A stretch of DNA of 6,910 nt, taken from positions 1 through 6,910 of the forward strand of contig CAMZDU010000053.1 of NCBI GenBank assembly GCA_947305445.1, read 5' to 3'. Below the pieces are notes generated by a model. That model searched no databases, had not been told where the DNA came from, and saw nothing but the letters and a program-made list of their open reading frames with translations. A program made the translations under genes and the position numbers. Origin of the DNA: an uncultured Selenomonadales bacterium (GTDB taxonomy: Bacteria; Bacillota; Negativicutes; Selenomonadales; Selenomonadaceae). The stretch's first letter is position 1; every line of letters starts with the position of its first letter. Below are positions 1-6,910 of this stretch, piece by piece.

Positions 1-214
1 CCACGTCGACGAATTCACAGCCGCCGTAGTAGCGCTTGCCGGGATAACCTTCGGCGTACTTGTTGGTGAGCACGGAGCCTTGTGCTTCCATTACAGCGCG
101 GCTAACGATATTTTCCGACGCGATGAGCTCAAGTTTGTTGCGTTGACGATTGAGCTCAGCCTCCACCGCCGCGAAAAGTTCGGCGTCCTTCCGTAAACCG
201 TCCATCAAATTCAT
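1..214 (-). CDS. glyA: Serine hydroxymethyltransferase, N-terminal part (runs off left edge)
   Basis: This PLP enzyme interconverts serine and glycine, using tetrahydrofolate, in the cytoplasm and feeds one-carbon units to purine and thymidylate synthesis. Only the first 71 codons are in the window. The translation contains the highly conserved family blocks LELIASEN (about residues 28-35) and [18 protein letters not shown] (about residues 50-67), which make the identification firm. The start is the ATG at 214-212. It lies 6 nt from a near-perfect SD (TAAGGAGGT, 221-229) and overlaps the TGA of the upstream gene in an ATGA, suggesting translational coupling. A second ATG three codons in (205-203) has poorer SD spacing. 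It is the last visible gene of a tsaC - SnoaL-like - glyA operon. Placement of glyA downstream of tsaC/ywlC is also known in Bacillus subtilis, though with other genes between them. Confidence 0.95.
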   Translation of the reverse strand, partial: MNLMDGLRKDAELFAAVEAELNRQRNKLELIASENIVSRAVMEAQGSVLTNKYAEGYPGKRYYGGCEFVDV

Positions 215-642
215 GGTGATACCTCCTTAATAAGTCCAAGCGTCGCCAAAAGTCCGAAGAGACCTTGAGCCGCCACATCGTTAATAATTTTTCCGGCGTC
301 GTTGAAGTAATAAAAATTCATCACGCTGAACGAAAACTTTTTGCCCGTCGGTGCGAGCCCCATAAATTCGCCATCGTGCGTGCCCGAACAAATCCAACTG
401 ACTGCAACCTTATCATCTTCGGCCGCCATGTCAACAAGTTCCCAGCGAATGTCGGAAAAACTTTTTCGCATGAGATCGACGACGCTCAAATAACCTGCTC
501 CGCCATAAAGCGGCTTATCTGAAACGGGCGTGGTGAATTCTGCTTCGGCGGCGATGAGTTCTTCAGCAAGAGCCTTGTCGTTCGTGTTAATGCACGTCTG
601 AAATTTTTTCATTGCAATTCTATTGCGTTCGATGTTGTTCAC
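211..642 (-). CDS. SnoaL-like / ester-cyclase-like protein (NTF2 fold)
   Basis: This is a complete 143-residue protein. The pattern of an N-terminal helix, then a GxxGY segment, and the stretch around [11 protein letters not shown] (about residues 93-103) followed by a beta-strand, FND and GKI, is typical of SnoaL-like/ester-cyclase small domains of the NTF2-like cone fold. These domains bind small hydrophobic ligands or act as cyclases or isomerases. The exact substrate cannot be read from the sequence, and many family members have no known activity. There is no signal peptide or membrane segment, so it is probably cytoplasmic. The start is GTG at 642-640, with SD GGAGGT (649-654) 6 nt away. 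The GTG overlaps the TGA of tsaC in a GTGA. An internal ATG at 612 lacks an SD and would remove the first helix. The gene ends in a 4-nt overlap with glyA, so the three genes are probably co-translated. Confidence 0.75.
   Translation of the reverse strand: MNNIERNRIAMKKFQTCINTNDKALAEELIAAEAEFTTPVSDKPLYGGAGYLSVVDLMRKSFSDIRWELVDMAAEDDKVAVSWICSGTHDGEFMGLAPTGKKFSFSVMNFYYFNDAGKIINDVAAQGLFGLLATLGLIKEVSP
221..229 (-). promoter_or_regulatory. Ribosome binding site of glyA
   Basis: Read on the minus strand this is TAAGGAGGT, an almost complete anti-SD complement, 6 nt before the ATG at 214. It lies inside the last codons of the SnoaL-like gene, so glyA initiation can be coupled to translation of that gene. 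It decides the start in favour of the first of two nearby in-frame ATGs. Confidence 0.85.
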
Positions 643-1256
643 GATATGACCTCCAAAATTTTTTCGGCGGGGATTGCTCCGTGACGCAAAATCTTCGGCG
701 CGGGTGATGTCAAGTCAATTATCGTCGACGAAATTCCGAACGCACATTGCCCGCCGTCCAAGATGACTTCAACGCGACCGGATAAGTTGTCGAAAACTTC
801 TTGCGCGTTTGTTGGCGGCGACATGCCCGACAAATTTGCACTCGGCGCGGCAATCGGACAGCCCGACAACTTTATCAGAGCAAGTGCCGTGTCGTTTGCT
901 GGAAATCTTATGCCGACGCTTGAGAGACCGCCCGTCACGAAGTCGGAAATAATTTTAGTCTTAGGCAATATTATCGTCAAGGCACCGGGACAAAAGGTCG
1001 CGAATAGTTTTTCAGCCGCCGAAGAAATTTTTGCCACGCGCTCAACCATTTCCAAGCTCGCCACGTGCAAGCTCAGCGGCTTGTCGGACGGTCTGCCTTT
1101 GGCCGCGAAAATTTTTTTGCACGCCGTGACGTTGAGAGCGTCCGCGCCGAGACCGTAGACAGTTTCCGTCGGAAAGGCGACAATTTCCCCGCGTCTTATA
1201 AGTTCAGCCGCACGCATCAAATTTTCTTCCGTCGTCCGCAAAATTTCTGTCCGCAA
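639..1256 (-). CDS. tsaC: Threonylcarbamoyl-AMP synthase (YrdC/Sua5 family)
   Basis: This enzyme makes L-threonylcarbamoyl-AMP from threonine, bicarbonate and ATP, the first step of the universal t6A37 modification of ANN-decoding tRNAs. The sequence shows a YrdC domain over the whole length: FPTETVYGLGADA near residues 28-40, the nucleotide-binding KGRPSDKPL at 53-61, SVGIRFP near 113-119 and APSANLSG at 137-144. At 205 residues it is the short TsaC/YrdC-length form and lacks the extra C-terminal Sua5 domain. It is the ywlC type by context, upstream of glyA. The frame stays open upstream to a TTG at 1286, but the TTG at 1256 is preferred because GAGGAGG (1264-1270) sits 7 nt before it. The gene is first in its operon and overlaps the next gene by 4 nt. 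A good promoter (TTGACA-17-AATAAT) lies about 60 nt upstream. Confidence 0.92.
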   Translation of the reverse strand: MRTEILRTTEENLMRAAELIRRGEIVAFPTETVYGLGADALNVTACKKIFAAKGRPSDKPLSLHVASLEMVERVAKISSAAEKLFATFCPGALTIILPKTKIISDFVTGGLSSVGIRFPANDTALALIKLSGCPIAAPSANLSGMSPPTNAQEVFDNLSGRVEVILDGGQCAFGISSTIIDLTSPAPKILRHGAIPAEKILEVIS

Positions 1257-1263
1257 ATAAATT

Positions 1264-1270
1264 CCTCCTC
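1264..1270 (-). promoter_or_regulatory. Ribosome binding site of tsaC
   Basis: GAGGAGG on the minus strand, 7 nt before TTG 1256-1254. It moves the start 10 codons downstream of the longest open frame. A small perfect 5-bp stem with a 5-nt loop (TCGAC/GTCGA, 1269-1283) touches its upstream edge. Whether that stem matters is unknown. Confidence 0.75.
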
Positions 1271-1316
1271 GACAACGCGTCGACAATCGGCCGCGAAAAT
1301 TTTTTTGCCGCCGGCG

Positions 1317-1338
1317 ATTATTGCGCAGAAAATTTTCA

Positions 1339-1345
<7 letters not shown>
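1317..1345 (-). promoter_or_regulatory. Sigma-70-type promoter of the tsaC-SnoaL-glyA operon
   Basis: On the minus strand there is a perfect -35 box TTGACA (1345-1340), a 17-nt spacer and a -10 box AATAAT (1322-1317, five of six consensus bases). Transcription would start near 1310, giving a leader of about 50 nt before the TTG start of tsaC. The spacer contains AAAATTTT. The -35 box overlaps the -35 box of the divergent ligA promoter. Prediction from consensus only. Confidence 0.75.
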
Positions 1346-3400
<2,055 letters not shown>

Positions 3401-3588
3401 GCGCGCATTTTGCAGGAAAATCGCAACCGTTGACGAATAGCAAGCCAATTAATTTGTTGTAAAGGATAATTAACTTCTGCAATTAGAAATGTGGAATGAG
3501 GAATTAGAAATTTTTTGAGCGGCGGTGTTGTCGTCAATATCCGAATCACAATTCCTAATTCCACATTGAATTCAAGGGGTGACGCGGC
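3401..3588. other. Intergenic region ligA-tmk, no gene
   Basis: I find no open frame with an SD in these 188 nt and no convincing rho-independent terminator after ligA. The second half is occupied by the inverted repeat described separately. A TTGACG (3430-3435) and a GATAAT (3465-3470) occur but are 29 nt apart, so no clear promoter for tmk can be named. The tmk SD (AAGGGG, 3574-3579) is at its right end. Confidence 0.6.
3488..3567. repeat. Imperfect inverted repeat, 18-bp arms with 44-nt loop
   Basis: The left arm AATGTGGAATGAGGAATT (3488-3505) and the right arm AATTCCTAATTCCACATT (3550-3567) are complementary at 17 of 18 positions. A further AATT lies on both sides (3481-3484 and 3569-3572). 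The left side also holds a direct repeat AATTAGAAAT (3481-3490 and 3502-3511), 21 nt apart. The arms are A/T-rich, unlike the neighbouring genes, and there is no U-run after the right arm, so this is not a standard terminator. It could be a small non-autonomous mobile or REP-like element, a binding site, or an mRNA structure just upstream of tmk. Structure seen directly; identity unknown. Confidence 0.65.
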
Positions 3589-4245
3589 ATGGGCAAGTTG
3601 GTCGTCATTGAAGGCTCGGACGGCTCCGGCAAAGCGACGCAAACACGAAAACTTTACGAGCGTCTGCGAGATTTGGAAGTTAACGTGAGGCGCGTGACTT
3701 TTCCAAATTACGAGTCGGAGTCGTCGGCGTTGATTAAGATGTATCTGCGCGGCGACTTCGGCGGAGATGCGGAGGCCGTCAACCCCTACGCGTCGGCGGC
3801 TTTTTATGCGGTCGACAGGTTCGCCGGCTTTGCCAAATGGCGTGACTTTTACGAAAGCGACGGGCTTGTACTGAGTGACCGTTACGTCGGCTCAAATATG
3901 GCGTATCAAGCCGCAAAGCTTGCCACCGAACATGAGCGCGTCGAATTTCTTGCGTGGCTGGACAATTTGGAGTTTGAGCGCTTTGGTTTGCCGCGTCCCG
4001 ACTTGACAATCTTCCTGGATATGTCGCCCGAAATTTGCGCCAAACTTCGCAAAGAGCGCGGTCGCGAGGACATTCACGAATCGGACGCCGCCTTCATGAA
4101 CAAGACCTACGACACCTACAAAGAAATTGCCCAAAAATATGGCTGGCGCATCGTCAATTGTTCGACCGGAAATTTCGCCCGCAGTACAATGGATATTCAC
4201 GAAGAGATTTTGACAATCGTCGAGGAACTTTTGATTAAGGAGTAG
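3589..4245 (+). CDS. tmk: Thymidylate kinase (dTMP kinase)
   Basis: The enzyme phosphorylates dTMP to dTDP with ATP in the cytoplasm, an essential step of dTTP synthesis. The protein of 218 residues carries the P-loop GSDGSGKAT (9-17), FPNY (38-41), the DRF dTMP-site arginine (D76-R77), SDRYVGSNM (96-104) and a LID-like arginine-rich segment RKERGRED (154-161). It matches the variant with YLRGDFG and NPYASAAFYAVDR rather than the shorter E. coli type. Start ATG with SD AAGGGG (3574-3579) 9 nt upstream. The stop is 6 nt before the next gene, and the SD of that gene lies in the last codons (AAGGAG, 4237-4242). The C-terminal segment from about residue 181 reappears, diverged, at the end of the TOPRIM gene at 5563-5889. 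Confidence 0.93.
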   Translation: MGKLVVIEGSDGSGKATQTRKLYERLRDLEVNVRRVTFPNYESESSALIKMYLRGDFGGDAEAVNPYASAAFYAVDRFAGFAKWRDFYESDGLVLSDRYVGSNMAYQAAKLATEHERVEFLAWLDNLEFERFGLPRPDLTIFLDMSPEICAKLRKERGREDIHESDAAFMNKTYDTYKEIAQKYGWRIVNCSTGNFARSTMDIHEEILTIVEELLIKE

Positions 4246-4251
4246 CTTGAA

Positions 4252-5545
4252 ATGACACGTTATCTTACGACACCCGCGCATGAGCGGCTTAACGTCTTTT
4301 TCGGAGAATTTTTCCGCCAAATGCGCAAAGCACCGCCGCAAGCTTACGGCGCGTTCTTGTCGCGGGCAGAAGCCGAATTCAAACGACTCGGCTACCGCGA
4401 CGCAGTGGGGGGGTGTAGAAAATATTTTAATCATGCGCATGGATGCAATCGGCGACATGGTTTTGACTTCGGGCTTTATACGTGAAGTCCGCGTAAATTT
4501 TCCGCACGCATACATAACACTAGTCGCGGAGTCGCTGACTTATTCTATGGTCGAATTCTGTCCCTATGTCAATGAGGTGCTCGCGTTCGACAGAAAAAAG
4601 TCGCTCCCCGGCAACCTGATTGATGATCTGGAAGCAATCGCACTCTTTTGCCGCCAACATTTTTGGCAGAAAAAAATTTCGCTGGCATTCTCGCCAAAGA
4701 CTGGTGCGTGGAAAATTCCCGCGCTGTGGATGATGTGGCTGAGCGGTGCCCGTGAACGCATCGGCTACGGTCTAAAAAATTATCGCGAACGCTCCGATAA
4801 CGTCCCTGTCAAAGTCAATGACTTGGATCGGTTCCTGCTCACTAAAAACCCTATCTTGCCCCATGAAGGTCTCATACCCGATATAGAGAAATATTTTTAC
4901 TTACTTACGCTGGGCGGCTTAAAAATTCGTGATATGCAACCGGAAATTTTTTACACGGCAACAGATTTTTATCGCGCTGGCGAATACCTAAGCAAGTTGC
5001 CGGATTCCTGCAAAAAAATTTCGCTCGGTATCGGCGCGAGCAAACTCAACAAAAAATATCCCGTGCAAATGTTGGTCGTCGCGCTCAATGAGCTTGCCAA
5101 ACGAAATTTCGCATTCGTCATCATCGGAGGAAAATCCGAACTCGACGACGCAGATTATCTTGAACAAAATTTACCGCAAGGAAGAGTTCTTAATCTCGTC
5201 GGCAAAACGACATTGCGCGAGACCGAGGCTGTTATTGCGCGGACAAATTTTTTCATTGGCACCGATACGGGCGTTATGCATATGGCGGTAGCGGCAAAAG
5301 TTCCACTGATTGCAATAAATTGCGTGGCAAAGGAGCTCGACGCGTTGTTTCCGTCAAATCAATTTACGAATTTCCCGCCTAACACTAAGAAGGCTATCAT
5401 CTTGCGCCCTGCTCATCGGCTGGGCGATTGTGCGACATTGCCGCCTGTTTACGGAGGTTGTCATCACAAAGAAGCGCATTGCATTACGCAAATCACGCCG
5501 CAGGAAATTGTCGACGGCTTTGAACAGTTGGAGCGCATGACTTGA
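4252..5545 (+). CDS. Glycosyltransferase family 9 (heptosyltransferase-like), frameshifted at a G7 tract
   Basis: GT9 enzymes transfer heptose or related sugars from nucleotide donors to lipid A core or other surface glycans on the cytoplasmic face of the inner membrane. Acceptor and donor cannot be read here. The start ATG (SD AAGGAG, 4237-4242) opens a frame that ends after 77 codons at 4485. The family sequence continues in the next frame from the G-run (4407-4413) to 5545. With six Gs instead of seven the gene would encode about 430 residues; with nine Gs it would match the length of the paralog at 5904. Seen in the joined product: a ~50-residue N-terminal extension, NILIMRMDAIGD with the likely catalytic aspartate (D68), LNKKYPV in the donor domain, and GTDTGVMHMA (336-345). 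The frame downstream of the shift also stays open leftward to an ATG at 4280, but that part does not resemble the paralog. This may be phase variation, a sequencing error or a pseudogene. Confidence 0.85.
4407..4413 (+). repeat. Homopolymeric G7 tract inside GT9 gene
   Basis: Seven consecutive Gs, after GCAGT and before TGTAGAAAAT, are where the two halves of the glycosyltransferase frame separate. Loss of one G restores the full frame. G-runs in surface glycan genes are a known substrate for slipped-strand phase variation, but seven is at the short end. The paralog has no G-run here (the codons read as S-A-G-V). Confidence 0.7.
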
Positions 5546-5549
5546 ATTT

Positions 5550-5555
5550 GAGGTG
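5550..5555 (+). promoter_or_regulatory. Ribosome binding site of the chimeric TOPRIM gene
   Basis: GAGGTG, 7 nt before the TTG at 5563. It supports the TTG start, which is also where RNase M5 proteins begin (MLKEVLIVEG). Confidence 0.6.
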
Positions 5556-5562
5556 AATTTTT

Positions 5563-5889
5563 TTGCTGAAAGAAGTTTTAATCGTCGAAGGCAAATCGGA
5601 CGTGGCCGCCGTCAATCGTGCAGTTGAATCAGACTGCATCGCGACGGGTGGCTTTCATTTCACGCGGCGAATGCTCCAAAACATTGCGGCGGCTTATCGG
5701 CGGCGCGGGATAATAATTTTGACCGATCCCGATTCGGCCGGCGAAAACATCAGAAATTTTTTCGCGCTCAAGTTCGGCTGGAAGGTCGTCAACTGTGCCG
5801 ACAAAAATTTTGCGCGAAGTACAACCGACATTCATGCAGACGTTTTGGCGATTGTTGAGAGACTTTTGCTTTTGGGCAAAGCCGATTGA
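5563..5889 (+). CDS. Chimeric small protein: RNase M5 TOPRIM domain fused to a Tmk C-terminal tail
   Basis: This is a complete 108-residue frame from TTG. Residues 1-65 are the N-terminal TOPRIM domain of ribonuclease M5 (rnmV), the enzyme that matures 5S rRNA in low-GC Gram-positives. The catalytic glutamate is in IVEGKSD (E9), and RRRGIIILTDPDSAGENIR has the acidic pair D55/D57 and E61. Known RNase M5 proteins are around 170-190 residues and continue with a PGCKHAF-like stretch and a C-terminal domain, all absent here. From about residue 66 the sequence instead follows the end of the upstream thymidylate kinase: GWKVVNC and NFARSTTDIH against GWRIVNC and NFARSTMDIH, about 20 of 31 identical residues by eye. 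It is therefore a fusion, not a simple truncation. 5S processing activity is doubtful; the TOPRIM residues themselves are intact. It lies 17 nt after one GT9 gene and 14 nt before the next. Confidence 0.85.
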   Translation: MLKEVLIVEGKSDVAAVNRAVESDCIATGGFHFTRRMLQNIAAAYRRRGIIILTDPDSAGENIRNFFALKFGWKVVNCADKNFARSTTDIHADVLAIVERLLLLGKAD

Positions 5890-5903
5890 CGAGGAGAAAT
5901 TTT

Positions 5904-6910
5904 ATGACACCGCACGAACAGTTAGAAAAATTTTTTGCCGAATTCTTGAAGCTGATAAAATTGGCGGAGCCGTCGACTTACGGCTCGTTTTTGTTGCGGG
6001 CGGAGCAGGAGTTTCAGCGGCTCGGCTACCGCGAAGAAATTTCCGCCGGCGTTGAAAATATTTTGGTCGTGCGCTTCGACGCAATCGGCGACATGATTTT
6101 AACGTCGGGTTTTTTGCGCGAGCTTAGGAAAAATTTTCCGCATGCAAGAATAACTTTGCTGGTCTTCACGGACGTCCGCTCCGTTGCGGAGCTGTGCCCC
6201 TATGTCAACGAAGTGCTGAACTTCGACAGAGAACTGTTGAACGGAAATTTTATCGACGTGCTTGAACGAATTGTCGTCTTTTGCCGCAATAACCTTTGGC
6301 GGAAACATTTTTCAATCGCGTTTTCGCCGCGCTGGCACGACGACACGTTCTACCTGTTGCTTATGGTTTGGCTCAGCGGTGCATGTGAGAGAATCGGTTA
6401 CAGCACTCGCCCGTTCAACAGCTGGTTGGGCGACCCACCGGCGGACCTTGCCACTCGCGATAATTTGTTGATTAATCACATTGTCGTGACGCCGCGAAGT
6501 GTTGTCGCCGACGCAGAAAAAAATTTTTATCTGTTACAAGCGGTCGGACTCGCCGTCGAACAAACGCACATGGAACCTTGGTTCGATGCGGCCGACACTC
6601 TGCGTGCTTGTGAACTGTTGAAAAATATTCCGACGAATTGCAAAAAAGTTTTGCTCTGCATTGGCTCGCGGGAACTCAACAAAAAATATCCCGTAGAAAA
6701 ATATTTGGTCGCGCTGAAAATTTTGGCGAAAAAAAATTTAACATTCATCATTGTCGGCGGCAAAGATGAACTCGACGACGCAGATTATCTCGAAAAAAAT
6801 TTACCACACGGAAAAGTTTTGAATCTCGTCGGCAAAACGACTCTGCGCGAGACTGAAGCAATTACAGCGCAAATGGATTACTACCTCGGCAACGATACGA
6901 GCGTAATGCA
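5904..6910 (+). CDS. Glycosyltransferase family 9 (heptosyltransferase-like), second copy, 3' end outside window
   Basis: I translated this from ATG 5904 to the window edge: 335 codons with no stop and no frameshift. SD GAGGAG (5891-5896) lies 7 nt upstream. It is a paralog of the gene at 4252-5545 along the whole visible length, including the N-terminal extension (YGSFLLRAEQEFQRLGYR). It has NILVVRFDAIGD with the likely catalytic aspartate D63, CPYVNEVLNFDR, WLSGACERIGY and LNKKYPV. The C-terminal motif reads GNDTSVM (from residue 329), where the first copy has GTDTGVM, so the usual glycine after DT is a serine. No signal peptide; probably cytoplasmic or membrane-associated. About 90-100 residues are expected beyond the edge, judging from the first copy. 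It probably acts in LPS or other surface glycan assembly, with acceptor specificity different from its paralog. Confidence 0.9.
   Translation, partial: MTPHEQLEKFFAEFLKLIKLAEPSTYGSFLLRAEQEFQRLGYREEISAGVENILVVRFDAIGDMILTSGFLRELRKNFPHARITLLVFTDVRSVAELCPYVNEVLNFDRELLNGNFIDVLERIVVFCRNNLWRKHFSIAFSPRWHDDTFYLLLMVWLSGACERIGYSTRPFNSWLGDPPADLATRDNLLINHIVVTPRSVVADAEKNFYLLQAVGLAVEQTHMEPWFDAADTLRACELLKNIPTNCKKVLLCIGSRELNKKYPVEKYLVALKILAKKNLTFIIVGGKDELDDADYLEKNLPHGKVLNLVGKTTLRETEAITAQMDYYLGNDTSVM

Larger units (their letters stand above)
4129..6910 (+). repeat. Ancient tandem duplication, ~1.63-kb period ('tmk-GT9-rnmV')
   Basis: Copy 1 runs from about 4129 (inside tmk) through GT9 to the first ~65 codons of the TOPRIM gene (about 5763). 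Copy 2 starts at about 5764 with the tmk-like tail and continues through the second GT9 past the window edge. Matching points are separated by 1635 nt (the GGC TGG codons at 4141 and 5776), 1652 nt (the GT9 ATGs) and a constant 1630 nt between 5043-5280 and 6673-6910. The copies differ by small indels and many substitutions, so the event is old. Confidence 0.75.

Noticed and set aside
1257..1286. Longer tsaC frame starting at TTG 1286
   Set aside because: The extra 10 codons include the SD GAGGAGG itself, and the TTG at 1256 has ideal spacing. Family members start about here.
3401..3440. Rho-independent terminator after ligA
   Set aside because: Only a weak, mismatched stem (GCGCATTTTGC against GCAGGAAAATCGC) is present, with no following U-run.
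3430..3470. Promoter for tmk from TTGACG and GATAAT
   Set aside because: The spacing of 29 nt is far outside the 16-18 nt range, and neither box has a good partner.
4280..4406. ATG 4280 as the true start of the first GT9 gene
   Set aside because: Its first ~45 residues do not resemble the paralog, whereas the other frame from 4252 does, residue by residue, and has the SD. The frame changes at the G7 tract instead.
5758..5766. Chimera as a simple assembly error
   Set aside because: The Tmk-like tails and the GT9 copies differ at many positions, so the second copy cannot be misassembled reads of the first. An error joining two other loci cannot be fully excluded without reads.

Overview
The window reads as a bacterial chromosome of roughly balanced base composition. 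The best guess is a Negativicutes-type Firmicute. It carries a RNase M5-like TOPRIM gene, a Firmicutes marker, next to glycosyltransferase family 9 (LPS heptosyltransferase-like) genes, and that combination fits Gram-negative-walled Firmicutes. The taxonomic call is inference only. Strong Shine-Dalgarno (SD) sites and frequent GTG/TTG starts are seen directly.

Positions 1-1256 (minus strand) form a tight operon: threonylcarbamoyl-AMP synthase (tsaC/ywlC) -> a small SnoaL-like protein -> glyA, which runs off the left edge. The two junctions are 4-nt stop/start overlaps (GTGA and ATGA). Positions 1257-1390 hold two divergent sigma-70-type promoters whose -35 boxes lie on top of each other. One drives tsaC to the left and the other drives ligA to the right. 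ligA (1391-3400) is a complete NAD+-dependent DNA ligase. A 188-nt gap (3401-3588) follows. It has no gene but carries an imperfect inverted repeat with 18-bp arms.

From 3589 to the right edge is a same-strand, closely spaced run: tmk (dTMP kinase), a GT9 glycosyltransferase, a short TOPRIM gene, and a second GT9 gene cut by the window end. The short TOPRIM gene is a chimera. Its first ~65 residues are the RNase M5 TOPRIM domain, and its last ~40 residues are homologous to the C-terminus of the Tmk encoded upstream. With the duplicated GT9 gene behind it, this is the signature of a ~1.63-kb tandem duplication with breakpoints inside tmk and rnmV. The duplication is old, because the copies have diverged considerably. 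The first GT9 gene is out of frame at a run of seven Gs. The cause could be a phase-variable tract, a sequencing error or real inactivation.

Functionally, the window mixes housekeeping genes (tRNA t6A modification, one-carbon metabolism, DNA ligation, dTTP synthesis) with a duplicated, probably surface-glycan-related accessory part. A further oddity is the repeated use of the palindromic 8-mer AAAATTTT, mostly inside genes.
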